Below, piece by piece: positions 9,255 through 20,305 of a stretch of DNA of 64,000 bases; position 1 is the first letter of the stretch, and every line of letters starts with the position of its first letter. The notes below the pieces were generated by a model. The model was not told the origin of the DNA. It worked only from the letters and a program-made list of their open reading frames with translations, and ran no database searches. Where the stretch lies: contig JAJSPD010000009.1 in NCBI GenBank assembly GCA_021307315.1, forward strand, positions 806,001 to 870,000, read 5' to 3'. Source of the DNA: Bisporella sp. PMI_857. Lineage: Eukaryota > Ascomycota > Leotiomycetes > Helotiales > Helotiaceae. Position numbers and translations under genes: made by a program.

Positions 9255-11915
9255 AGAATTAATATAGCCTGATCCAGCGGTTCGGTGGGTAAGAGCCTCT
9301 TCAATGTTCCAACCTGTCCTAATACATCTCCCAGTGGCCAGAATCTCACAATCAGCGCAAACGGAACCCTCCTCAAAACCTAGAACAGGGTTCTTTTGTC
9401 CTCTTGCTAGTGAATTATGGACTTATCACACTCATCAATCAATCTTTTGATATTTGCGATAATCTCGACAGTATTGATGACAGCTGTCCCATCCAAGACA
9501 GCGTTTTGAATATCACGAAGACTTTTAAGATTCCGAAAATTTCTCCTCATAGCGACTATAGGATCAAGGCGACCGCTTATTCACAAAAAAGGCTTATACA
9601 TGTTTCAATGAAATGATTTAAATATAGCCTGTCGTCGGTGGGAATTCCTGAGGAGTTGTATCCAATAGAAGTTACGTGGTTCGTTTGGAATAAGGAAGGG
9701 AAGAAAACGAAGTACCGAGCTGTTGTAACTGGTAAAGAACAATAAGATTCTTGGTCTTCCTGGTTCCAAACTGTTGTTAAGCGCTTTGTCATGAATCAAG
9801 TTATCAAGTGGCAGTTCAAAGGGAAGCTCATTATACAACTTAAAGGCAAGATTCTGCAAGTGTAGGATATCCAAACTTTCCATCATAGCCCCTCAGTGGC
9901 CGCAGTGGCCTCAATTCCCTAAATACAGAAGTGTCACCATGTCATCACAGAAAGCTCTTCCATGCCAGCCTCATGCAGGACATAGTGACGCCATTTGACG
10001 GTCCCGGTTGCTTGTCATACATGAAAACCATCATTTAATTGTGTCCAAATCACCCGCGAACGCCGTCTTGGAGGTTACCCTTTCGTCATAGTCTAAGCAG
10101 CATTCCTAATGGTTCAAACGAAGTATAGCATTTCCATATTCCAGCATATCTTGTCGTTGTTGCGAATATACCGGTAAGTTGGAACCATACTATCCGACAT
10201 TCGAAGAAAAGTGTTGTTTATTTTTGTTATAAATGCAAGCTCATGAAGCAGATACCCTAATTCGTTCTGCGTTTCTCGTGGCCATATAGCGATTCCAAAC
10301 CCGATGAAACTGGACTAAGAACGCTGCAAAAATGAGGCCAGCTACGATGATGTTCATGACTCAGGCCTCGTGTAGGGATAATCGGTAAGATGACTGACAG
10401 GCGTAGTGTATTATGGTTATCGTGTGCGATCGTCGTATGGTTCAATGTATGTTGCAGGGTCGTTGGGCTCAAGGTCACTAGCTTCCTCCGCCGCCAAGAA
10501 AATCCGATTAGTTAGTCGGCTATTGAAAGACACGGATTCCCGTGCCGAGCCGGCAGGCTTGAAAAACCAACACCATCAAATATTATAAGCTTTGCTTGGG
10601 TTAATAAGATTCGAAACTTAGACCACCCGTTAGCATCATAACAAAGAGGTGAATTTGAACCTCAATATATCGTAAATTTGCAATGAATATTGTCATCAAT
10701 TTATGATCAAGTCAGAATGCAAGGCGTTTTCTGGCCAGTAAACTACAAGCGGAAACTGTCAAGGTTTATCAGTATATACGTTGGCAGACTATGGCGTATG
10801 CTGGCATATCCAAGACGGACAACCACCAGAGTCTGAGGCGCGACGACGGGTGTACGACGGGTGTCTTTCTTAACACCTCAGAATTACAGACATGCAACCC
10901 AAGTGGAGGCATTTTTTTTTAATGCAGCTCCCTTCCATTCACAGATTTGAATCTTAGTCGCCAGGGAATTTGGTTTCTTTCTCTGCGTTCTAATATGGTC
11001 AAGCGGTCAGCGGCTACCAGCGCCTCATGCTGGCTAGCGAGTTAACAATATTGAATCCTAGCACTATTACCTCTTTTAAATTCTTAATCGTCGATCCACT
11101 ATCTCACTATCTGTTGTAGATTAATTACCGGTCCAATTCACTTGAAGCCGAAATTTCTTGTGAGAGCTTCTCAGTTCATCCTGTCACTGCAAGCCACAAC
11201 AATCTGGATCATTTGTATCATAATATGTAGTATGAAAAACGTTTGAATGTCGTAAATTAAGTGGGTTCTGAGATCCTTAATATTCCCTATCTTCTCAACT
11301 TCACAGTGTTCCAATATTGGTCAAATGATCGACGAAGGCTGCCAAGAAAACTTTGGTAGCACAGATCCCCCACTTTGGAGTTCTCCTCGATCTTGCCCAC
11401 TTTCTGATGGGAGCTTATCTGCTTGGTCGGCAATTGTGCAAATGCTTTAACTGTAATAGAACACTTCCACGTATTAGAGTGGAGTATGAGAGTCGTAAGC
11501 CTAGAACCAAGAAGCCTTATGCTTCCTTACATCGTCTTACTGCAGCATTGTCTATCATAAATGCATCATATGGTATCTTTCGCTTTCCAAGTGACATATA
11601 CTTTGGGGGAAAACGTCGGCCCACATTTGATAGGCCAACCTGACTGACTCTGTCAGATTACTTGGCAACGATCATCCCCATTAGCAAGGTTGTCTCTATG
11701 GTTACATTGCTTTTGCTAACCAGCTTTGGAAGTTCTTTTTCCAGTCGTTCACCCACCCGTTGTGACATTATGGAGGGGTAGATTGCGAAAGGCCGAGCCA
11801 AGGCGGACGTTACACCGATGAATGTCATACAATAGAATGTTATATCATGGTGCGACACGTATATGATAACTCTCCTTTCATCCTGTTATCCTTGAGAGCC
11901 TAGAACCCAGAAGCT
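9255..11915. other. Gene-poor accessory stretch
   Basis: About 2.7 kb without a recognisable gene. Open frames at 9605-9886 (minus, 93 codons), 11353-11643 (plus, 96 codons) and 11658-11858 (minus, 66 codons) match no family I know and have no clear introns around them. They may be chance or decayed coding sequence. A short direct repeat CGACGGGTGT occurs twice near 10850. The last few hundred bases should include the promoter of the MFS permease. Confidence 0.4.
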
Positions 11916-14140
11916 ATGGCATCAGAAGAAAAGAAGGAAGATGAGACCTTCGGTCAACAAACATCACCTGTTGACTCAATTCAGATTGGAGATCAAGAAC
12001 AGGCTCACTATGCAGAGAAAGGGATTGCCACGGCCGACCCCGACGAAGCACTCAAGTTTCTTGGGACTGGAGAACGAGTTATCTTCACACCTGAGCAGAA
12101 TTCAAGACTTCTAAGGAAGATTGGTTAGTTTGGGATTTCCAGCCCATACAGATATATGTTTAACATACATCCCAGACTTACATTTATTACCATGTCTATG
12201 TATACTTTACAGTGTCCAGTTCTTGGATAAGACAAGTATTTCGTATGCGAGGTAAGGAGAAACTACATGACTTGACCGTTGCCTCAATTATACTCATGTT
12301 GGATAGTGTTATGAACATTCGTCAGGATACGCACCTTGTCGGGACCCAGTACAACTGGCTAGGATCCGCATTCTATATTGGGTATTTAGCCGCGGAGTAT
12401 CCAGTAAATCGTGCGTAGTAGCAATGCTGTTGGAATGTTACACTTCGCTAATCATTTTGATAGTTGCTCTCCAACGATTTCCGATCTCCAAGTTTCTTTC
12501 AACACAGATCTTATGCTGGGGTGGAACCTTGATGATCCATGCTGCCTGTTCTAACTTCGCGGGTCTGATGACTGTACGAATAATTCTAGGCATTTTTGAG
12601 GCAAGTGTTACACCGTGCTTCATCCTGATCGTAAGCCAATGGTGGCGCAAGGAAGAGCATGCACTAAGGACAGGAATATGGTTCTGTTTCAATGGTATGG
12701 GACAAATTGTCGGAGCTGTTGTATCTTATGCTATCGCAGTCGGAATTCGAAAGAATGGTTACACAGCTTTGGCAGGCTGGCAGCTTATATTCCTGTTTAC
12801 GGGTAAGCACGTGATATTTCCAGAGCCTAAATACTTTGAGACATACTGACGCCAATACCTAGGTGGATTGACAGTCTTAGTTGCAATTGCATTCTTTTTG
12901 CTTATCCCAGATTCTCCAGCTAGTAAGAGACATTGAGGACCCATGAAGCATCCGCGTTTCCTCCCACTAACCATCATAACAGCTGCCTGGTTCTTAAGCC
13001 ATGATGAAAAAGTCCAAGCGCTTGAGAGGATTCGATCAAATCAACAAGGAGTGGGTAATAAGCACTTTAAAAAATACCAGATCATCGCCGCCTTGAAAGA
13101 CCCATTCGTATGTGCCCAAGCGTTTTCTAGTTCAGCGTTTGACTGACTTGTGAAGACTTGGCTTTGCTTCATCTTTTCCCTTGCCTTGCAAATACCTAAT
13201 GGTGCTTTGACAAACTTCAAAAACATCATTCTCCAAGGTTTCGGTCTCAACAATGAAGAATCTCTACTCTATGGAGCACCATCAGGCGCTGTTCAGATAG
13301 TATCTACCATCACCATCAACTACATGGCAGACCGCACGAAAAACCGCCTATACTGGGCGATTGTGTCATTGACTATTGGTATCCTGGGGTTTCTTCTAAT
13401 GATCTTACTTCCCGAGAAGAACCTGAGCGGAAATCTTGCTGCATTCTATATCACTAGTGCCTCAAGCGCCTCTTTCACGTTGATCCTCAGTATGATCTCT
13501 AGCAATGTAGGCTCCATCTATCCAACTTACGGCGGATACCTTGCTAATTCCAGACAGGTCTCAGGATCAACCAAGAAATCATTCGTTTCTGCTCTCAATT
13601 GTAAGTTCACGCTATACTTCTCCATGTTCTAGCCAGTCTCAGAAAGCTGACAATTATTCACAGTGATTGGATACTGTGTAGGGAACTTGATAGGTAAGCC
13701 TGACTTCCCGCAAACAAATGTTTTCAATCCGGTTAGGTCATGAGCATATCGAGAGTGCACTAGAGTGAAGAAGAAAAAGCTCCTGCTTCGGGCAAATCGA
13801 TGAATAGCCGGAGGTCCACCTTCTCACAAAATAGCACTAACACGAGGACGTTTGGCAGGTCCTCAAATCATTGATCTTAATGATGCACCACGCTACCTCA
13901 CCGCCAAGATCATCGTGAGTTACCTCCATCTCTCAGATTTCTCACTTGCATTTAATGTTAATCACTAATTCTATTTGGCAGATCTGCGTTCTCTACGGTT
14001 TCTGCGTCATTATTCTCATCGTCATGAGATTTGTGGCAGTAGGACGCAATAAAAGAAAAGAGAGGAAGGTTGCAGAATTGGGAGATTCTTATGTTCCGAT
14101 CAAAAACCAAGAGTTTATGGATCTAACAGATAATGAGTGA
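11916..14140 (+). CDS. MFS transporter, Dal5-like anion:cation symporter family
   Basis: A 12-helix permease of the fungal allantoate/vitamin/organic-anion family (Dal5/Tna1 type). Eleven exons: 11916-12123, 12176-12251, 12307-12410, 12464-12802, 12863-12922, 12983-13107, 13156-13506, 13558-13600, 13664-13693, 13859-13914 and 13982-14140, giving 516 residues with the frame open throughout. Family stretches appear in order: VQFLDKTSISYASVM, RQDTHLVGTQYNWLGS, FYIGYLAAEYP, LGIFEASVTP, TGIWFCFNGMGQI, QQGVGNKHFKKYQ, QIPNGALTNF, GSTKKSF and LIGYCVGNLIGPQ. The N-terminal 65 residues are hydrophilic. One intron (13507-13557) is 51 bp and free of stops, so its retention would add 17 residues. Another, at 13694-13858, is unusually long (165 bp). 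The substrate is not predictable. Confidence 0.9.
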
Positions 14141-15048
14141 GTAAAATTTACCGAATGCAGAGATAGCATCCTGACTGTCGTCACAGAAATTTACAATTTA
14201 GATATGTGCTCTGATACTGGTCAGGCCAGGAGACGGCCGTGCAGCCTTGCTGCAGCGAGCCGCAAATGACCGATTGTTTACAATGATACAGGTTTCAGAC
14301 TGGCCTTATGTCTTCATTCCCCGGAATACACTTATCATTTCCAATACGTAGATTTCATGTTCTTGAATTTATGTACTTTGTTCTACTAGAGATGCATAGC
14401 AAAGTGGATGAAATTTTTCATTTTTGGCTATTCCAATGCCAAACCGAAACGAGTATATCCCATGCATTACTGAAGACCGAACCATAACCTTTCCTACGAG
14501 CAACTCCGCCTTTCCATTGCCGCCATGCACATTACTTTGGCCCGGATGAGCCACCGAGGATGATCTCACCTCGAGATGTTAATACCGAACGGTTTGTGCA
14601 TGTATCTCCGTGTTCATGGTTGCATTTTAAAGCCAGTGTCCTTTCACATCGAGATCAATTAAATTTGAGCAATTTCCGTGGACAAGAACTCAAGTGGTTA
14701 ATCCAATTGTTCGGGTTTCGTGATTTGTCATTTTGATAAACGCTTGCTAGAATCTGGAATAGGTTGTCAAACCAAGCTAGTAAAGATATGAGACGCTGGC
14801 TCTGATTGGCGCAAGACAGCCACGAAAACAGCTAGTGCAAATTCCTGCTTCCATTCTCTCTTTAATGTATAGCTTCCTTTTATACACGTTCTCATAACTT
14901 GGGGAAGCCCCATGGCGTCATTTGGTCTTGGCAAAACAACCCCTCGTTGGCCGTAAAGTGGGGGAGCGGTTCTGATTGTGACTACATAGACGCACACTTA
15001 AAAGCTATACCAACTGCAGATTATTTAGTTCATTCAACTGTCATAGCG
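14141..15048. other. Intergenic between MFS permease and glyoxalase-like gene
   Basis: About 0.9 kb. The first part is the 3' region of the permease and the last part the promoter of the next gene. A frame open from 14899 joins the downstream gene but has no ATG before 15049. Nothing else is visible. Confidence 0.45.
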
Positions 15049-16071
15049 ATGGCAGACCGATCTCTTGCCATAGACCATATCATTATTCTTGTGCCCTATG
15101 ATAGTCTAAATCACCCTCCCCAGTGGATCACTAGCAACTTTACGATAACGCCTGGCGGTAGACATGCAGATGGGAGGACCGAGAACAGACTGATATGCTT
15201 CAAAGATGGTAGCTACTTCGAGCTCATCGCATTCATAAATGATGACCCGAAACTGCGGAAGGGCCATTGGTGGGATAAGCCATTTGGAATTGTCGATTTC
15301 GCGTTTACAACCGCTGATGGTGCAGAGAAAAACTTCACGGAACTGCAAGAAAGGCTAAAAGCAATTGAAGGATGTGATGTCAGATACGAAAAACCGAGGG
15401 AAGGAGGAAGAAGGAGAGACGATGGGCAGGAGCTGAAGTGGCATGTTACTTTCCCAGATGTTACGCAAGGGCATACCCGAGGGGAGCTGCCATTCTTTTG
15501 TCATGATATCACCTCGAGGTCTTTGCGCGTGCCCTTCTCAGAAGAGTCCACAACACATCCAACTTCCGCGTATGGGATTAGAGATTTGACAGTCTTCCTC
15601 TCAGAAGAACGAGTTGATGCACTAACGAAAGCATTCTCTGCAATTTTCGATGCACCTAACGCAAGTAAAGAATATCACCATGGCCTTTTTACCGTGCATA
15701 GGATGAACAAGGTTGAAAACGCAGTGCCTCTGCTAGAATTCAAGATACAAGCTCCAACAGAAGAGTGGCAGATCAAAGCAATGAGAGAGCGAGGAGGGAT
15801 ACTTTTGGGCAACATGCTTGTGGGAACCAATTCTCCCGTGTCAGCGCCCGGATTGCGGTTAAGGATTGACAATGAAGGCGAGGGAGCTGGAGGAGTATTT
15901 CTGGACCATCCCTCAGACTCCACAGTTCCAAGTGGTGACGACTCAAAGGCAAGGTATGCCTTAGAGTCAAGTACTAATAGGGAGGGCCTGCCTTCTATAA
16001 GTCGTGCAAAGGGCCAGCGGACACATTTCCAGCCGCCATCAGGTAATTTGTCTGGCAAAGCTGAAAAATGA
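15049..16071 (+). CDS. Glyoxalase-like domain protein
   Basis: An uncharacterised protein of 340 residues with the fungal/bacterial glyoxalase-like fold of the PF13468 type (vicinal-oxygen-chelate superfamily). It starts LAIDHIIILVPYD, the usual metal-binding His beta strand, followed by FTITPGGRHADGRTENRLICFKDGSYFELIAF, here quoted only as landmarks near residues 30-65. HWW and GIVDFAF then appear. A second half with GIRDLTVFLS and a conserved PLLEFKIQAP completes the paired-domain layout. It is intronless. The ATG at 15049 is preferred over an upstream TTG because the domain begins a few residues after it. The C-terminal 50 residues are polar and low in complexity. The enzyme activity is unknown. 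Confidence 0.82.
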   Translation: MADRSLAIDHIIILVPYDSLNHPPQWITSNFTITPGGRHADGRTENRLICFKDGSYFELIAFINDDPKLRKGHWWDKPFGIVDFAFTTADGAEKNFTELQERLKAIEGCDVRYEKPREGGRRRDDGQELKWHVTFPDVTQGHTRGELPFFCHDITSRSLRVPFSEESTTHPTSAYGIRDLTVFLSEERVDALTKAFSAIFDAPNASKEYHHGLFTVHRMNKVENAVPLLEFKIQAPTEEWQIKAMRERGGILLGNMLVGTNSPVSAPGLRLRIDNEGEGAGGVFLDHPSDSTVPSGDDSKARYALESSTNREGLPSISRAKGQRTHFQPPSGNLSGKAEK

Positions 16072-16524
16072 AATGGGTCTTGGACTTCTACCAATCAATC
16101 CGATTCTTCGTCTGGCAGTTCGCTATGCAACACTGATCTGCAAATATACATCAAAACGAAAATTATCTTGGATGTGCCGTGCCGGGGATGTAGGATAGTA
16201 GATTTTATCAACTGCTGCTCTTCTCTAATCCTCAAGAATCTTATCAATACCTTCTTGTGTTTACGTACTCCCTTTGGCAATAATACTCGCGGCGAGACTT
16301 AGAAAGAGCAGCCAATCTATACATATAGAAAGTATAAAAGAAGGCCGACATATTAAAGCCGTTCAAATTCGCAGCTGTATATACTTTTCTGCAGATATAA
16401 ACATATCCATTACAAGTACAGACTTGGCACAGCCTGTATAATCACTATCCCATAACCCTAATAATCTTGCAATCAGCGCTACGTACAAAGGCCAATACAA
16501 GGCACAATAGCCAATAGAACAAGC
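16072..16524. other. Intergenic, AT-rich, next to transposon relic
   Basis: About 450 bases holding the glyoxalase 3' region, then AT-rich sequence that leads into the decayed transposase. It probably includes the worn outer end of that transposon, but no inverted repeat could be matched. Confidence 0.35.
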
Positions 16525-17014
16525 ATATCTAGTATTTGTAGGCCCTCCTTCCGCGTCTATTACAGCTGACAATGCCTCCACCAAATATCGACAAAAGACT
16601 TTATATAGTTTTAGTACAGCTCCTTACGCACTGAATGTGATATACCGAAGCCGTCTTAAAAGGATCTTATTAACCTCATGCTGTGCGTCTTTCCGATAAT
16701 TGTTCTGTATCCAGTTCTTCATCCAGCTCCACACATGCTTCGTAAGGTTCAAGTCAGGAGACCAAGGAGGCGAGGTCAACGTTCGTATTTCCCTTCAATT
16801 AAGAGCTATTCCCATGTATAAAGAACGGCGTGCAAGTTATTGTCATGTTGAAACCAAATCTCTGGGCGATCTTGAACCATGTTCTCAATTCCAGCAAGTC
16901 TATATTGATCGCAACGTTCTGAATATGTCGAACCACATTCTTTCTTCTACAGCACCGCAAAGCCTTGCTTTCTTTGGCATCTTGTGCCGTGAAACATCCA
17001 AGCAGGAGCTTTGC
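16525..17014 (-). pseudogene. Decayed Tc1/mariner-type transposase (C-terminal half)
   Basis: Minus-strand reading gives the DDE_3 landmarks of IS630/Tc1 transposases: WFQHDNN (second catalytic Asp region), then PPWSPDLN...KHVWSWMKN, and a C-terminus AVIDAEGGPTNTRY like the fungal ending IDADGGxTKY. The frame is broken by stops (after TWE and after ITFSA) and by a shift between the Asp motif and the PPWSPDLN motif. In the usual PDLNPIEHVW box the acidic catalytic residue is replaced by Lys. Such C-to-T/G-to-A type changes fit repeat-induced point mutation, though that is inference. The upstream half is interrupted at 17014 by a small MITE and not recognisable beyond it. It is inactive. Confidence 0.8.
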
Positions 17015-17016
17015 TA

Positions 17017-17277
17017 TCCCTTTAACCGCCAATGTCGTTCAACCCCTGTAGGTTAGTCATCACATATGGCCAATTAAACGGCTTAGATTTATCTGCAAAC
17101 TTCAATTTCAACCCTTATGAACCGATTAGGAGCTATATCCTTATAAATACTGCATAAAACAGTCAATAGTATTGCAAAAGAAGGCTTGACATACTTTACA
17201 ACCTTATCGGGTACGCTGGATAGCATTGTGCACGTGACTAAATTGCAAGGGTTGAACGACATTGGCGGTTAAGGGGA
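17017..17277. mobile_element. 261-bp MITE with TA target sites, inserted in the transposase relic
   Basis: The ends TCCCTTTAACCGCCAATGTC (from 17017) and the reverse strand from 17277 (TCCCCTTAACCGCCAATGTC) match over about 39 bp with roughly six differences, several of them C/T or G/A. A TA lies just outside each end (17015-17016 and 17278-17279), the hallmark duplication of Tc1/mariner elements. The inside is AT-rich and non-coding. Confidence 0.75.
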
Positions 17278-17994
17278 TACTTTATGTTGTAAATTCGTTG
17301 CGTTGTATCGATCAGAGCCGTCCTTTTGTACTGTAACGAAAAAAAAAGTAGATGTAGCGTACTATACAATAAAGGGTTGGTTAGTTGTACACAATCCAGT
17401 ACACGTGAAAAGATAACTCGTGTTAGTCAGATCAACTGCCTTTGTTCTAAGAGCTATTGAACCTTGCATTGATGTTGGTACGTGCCCATGATTGCAAGGT
17501 TGTTAGCGGTATGGAGGGAAGTAGCAATGCCGGCCTGTGAACTCTTTCCTCTTTGATTATACGGATAGGACAGCGATTCGTAGCTTATTCATGATGAAAT
17601 AGTTCTCGCAACTCTTTTCGAAACATGATTGAGATTATAGAACTCTCATAGGCATGTCAGACCTTGTTTTCGGGTGAGAATTTGAACTCTAGGTTTTCGC
17701 GCTTGGTGGCTGTTAACCTTGCAAGAAAAATCGGCCGCATCTCCGATAACGCTGAGCCTCGCTTTAAAAAATTGTCTAGATATATATATACATATGATCA
17801 AAGGACACTATTGGACCTTAGATACCTTGTCGCAGTATCTTGCTTCAGGAGTAGCTGGATGTTCCTTTCTTCTGTCAAGTCAAGGGCGTCGTAATAGTTA
17901 CGGATCGCAAATAGTGGAGGCTGTGACTCAGTCATAGACTCATAAAATCATCAATTGCCCACCATTCACGGAAGAAACACTAGACACCTTTACA
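17278..17994. promoter_or_regulatory. ARG8 upstream region
   Basis: Repeat-derived sequence on the left passes into the ARG8 promoter. A TGACTCAGTCA block sits at 17924-17934 and is listed separately. A TATA-like run (ATATATATACATATG) lies near 17780-17795. No gene is visible. Confidence 0.5.
17924..17930 (+). promoter_or_regulatory. CPC1/CpcA (Gcn4-type) binding site
   Basis: TGACTCA is the consensus of the fungal cross-pathway control activator, which switches on amino-acid synthesis genes during starvation. It lies about 65 bp before the ARG8 start codon and overlaps a second half-site (GTCAT), with a further GACTCAT at about 17937. Arginine genes are classic targets, so the placement makes sense. 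Binding itself is inference. Confidence 0.65.
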
Positions 17995-19574
17995 ATGGCA
18001 GTTCGAATATCTGGGAAGCGGCTGGCTGCTACTCTGAAAGCCAACCTGAGCTCTACGACTCTCAATGGAGGCGTAAAAAGAAATGCCTCGCAAGCTGCTA
18101 CCGCCACCACGAACGTCTCGAATGGCGTTCGGAATGATATATACGTGCGCTACCACTCTATTCTGCAAAATAAATATACTGATAAATCATTTACAGAATC
18201 AATCAAAGTTATCAAATCCCGACCCTCTTCCAGACTCTGCCACAGCTGCACTTGTCAATGAGCAAGCTCAATTCATGATAAGGACGTATGTTCGACCACC
18301 GCCAATGTTCACCAAGGGCGAAGGACTATATCTTTGGGATGTTGAGAATCGTAAATATTTGGATTTTACAGCGGGTATTGCAGTCAATGCATTGGGACAT
18401 TGCGATCCGCAAATCGCAAAGATAATAGCTCAGCAAGTACGAAGATATTTCCACCTCTGCAAAGTTCCTCTGCTAATAGCGTTCTGAATAGTCACAACAA
18501 CTAATGCACACCTCCAATCTTTACCATAACCCTTGGACCGGCTCCCTTTCACATTTACTGATTGAAAAAACCCTCCAATCCGGCGCGATGCACAATGCCC
18601 ACGCCGTTTTTGTCTGCAACTCTGGATCCGAAGCAAACGAAGCAGCCATTAAGTTCTCTCGCAAGTCTGGCAAAGTCCTCGATCCATCAGGAGCGAAGCA
18701 TGAAGTAGTTTCGTTCCATAACTCCTTCCACGGCCGCACGATGGGGAGCTTGTCAGCAACACCAAATCCAAAATATCAGAAGCCATTCAGCCCGATGTTA
18801 CCTGGGTTTAAATACGGAACATACAACGACATAGGGGGCATCAAAGATCTGGTTACGGAGAAGACGTGTGGGGTGATAATCGAGCCAATTCAAGGAGAAG
18901 GTGGAGTCATGGTTGCTACGGAAGAATTCCTCGTTGCTCTTGCAGCACGCTGCAGGGAAGTAGGCGCAGTACTTATATATGATGAGATTCAGTGTGGTCT
19001 CTCACGTACAGGAACTTTCTGGGCTCATGGCAACCTGCCAAAATCAGCACACCCAGACATTCTTACAACGGCCAAGGCTCTGGGCAATGGATTCCCTATC
19101 GGAGCAACCATTGTCTCTGAGTCTGTTGCCGAGAAAATTGCGGTTGGAGATCACGGTACTACCTTTGGTGGAAATCCTCTAGGGAGCCGATTAGCTCACC
19201 ACATCGTCTCCAGATTATCAGACCCTCAACTACAGGCCGACGTTCTGGTCAAGAGCGAGATCTTCATGAAGCATTTCAAGGCGCTGCAAGCTAGGTACCC
19301 TGAACTAGTGAAAGAGATTAGAGGCAGAGGGTTGATCTTAGGACTACAATTGAGCCAGGATCCAGCACCCATCGTGACAGCTGCTCGTGAGAGGGGACTT
19401 CTCATTATCACAGCGGGCACAAACACCCTTCGTTTCGTTCCCTCCTTGACGATTTCAGAGGCAGAAATCGCTGAAGGAATGGCAATACTAGAAGAGGCTT
19501 TGAACGTTGTGGTCACACCCGGTGAAGAAACGGCGGGGAAACAAATTAAAGAGGAAGCAGATTCGCCCAACTGA
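17995..19574 (+). CDS. ARG8: Acetylornithine aminotransferase, mitochondrial
   Basis: This PLP enzyme converts N-acetylglutamate semialdehyde and glutamate to N-acetylornithine in arginine synthesis. Three exons, 17995-18144, 18197-18436 and 18492-19574, give 490 residues. The first 50 or so residues are rich in Arg, Lys, Ser and Ala with almost no acidic residue, as in a mitochondrial targeting sequence. Class-III aminotransferase landmarks: LDFTAGIAVNALGHCDP, HTSNLYHNPW, NSGSEANEAAIK, FHNSFHGRTMGSLS, IEPIQGEGGV, YDEIQCGLSRTG, and the PLP lysine at about residue 315 in TTAKALGNGFPIGA, then HGTTFGGNPLG. ETAG-rich tail residues at the end are not conserved. The two introns are about 52 and 55 bp. 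A TGACTCA site upstream points to general amino-acid control. Confidence 0.95.
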
Positions 19575-20305
19575 TTATATATGCTGAGATTGGTGTACAT
19601 ATGGTGGAACCATGAGATACCATGGAGCAGGCGTTTGGGAGTTTAGTAACTCAAAAGTTTGTAGATGAGATAATGATAAATGGCATTAGAGATGGTGTAT
19701 AACGTCCGTCCACTGCTCCCCTTCTAATCGATGAACTTGAGTTATGACAATCCGTGGTCAAAATGCGCAAATCGGTAGAGGTGATTGGTTGCTATTAGAT
19801 ATACTCATTAGCTCCAACATGACCGAGAGAGCGCGAACAAAGTAGACGATCATATTGGGCATGAAAGGACAGGGTTCTGAAATCGGGGATAACCTCAAAC
19901 ACCAAATTGGATCTAACGCTCTTCGATGCTTACCGGCTCGGCTAGCCCCCCTTTGTGAGGCGAAATGTGGGAGTACCCGAGCCGGGCCGGAGATGATGGG
20001 TCAAATGCTCAATAGTCGATGCCTACAAACTTTACCAGCAGCATTGCTCGAAATACTACTGGAGATGATTCTAGATCATGGCTGTGGCTGGATCTTCTAT
20101 TCAAAACTAGGAATTCTAGCAGACAACGTGAGGAGGGAGATAAAGAAAGAAATAAAATTAAAAAAATGATTTTGAGCCTGATCACCAGTTCGTCTCGTAA
20201 GAGAGTCATCTGGGGAGATGTATTCCGTTCTCGATTCAAGTGTGCCTAAGCTGTATAGTATCCCACAAACCCAAGCCTGAACGCCACTAGTATGCACATC
20301 CTCGT
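19575..20305. other. Intergenic between convergent ARG8 and SEC17
   Basis: About 730 bases of 3' flanks. A GC-rich imperfect inverted repeat (ACCGGCTCGGCTAG near 19930 and CCCGAGCCGGGCCGG near 19976) could form a hairpin in a transcript reading through. No gene is visible. Confidence 0.45.

Noticed and set aside
8462..9376. Overlapping open frames of 60-110 codons across the repeat element
   Set aside because: They are read from tandem repeats of the inverted ends and minisatellite, mirror each other on both strands, and have no protein-like composition.
9380..9415. A minus-strand LARGQKNP string that recalls IARGQKIP of VMA2
   Set aside because: The resemblance stops after about ten residues on either side, and the flanks do not match VMA2; taken as chance.
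11916..14140. Reading the many short frames as a broken permease pseudogene
   Set aside because: Every break coincides with GT...AG introns of normal size and the joined frame gives a full-length family member without stops.
14899..15048. N-terminal extension of the glyoxalase-like protein
   Set aside because: The frame is open but starts only with TTG; the domain begins directly after the ATG at 15049.
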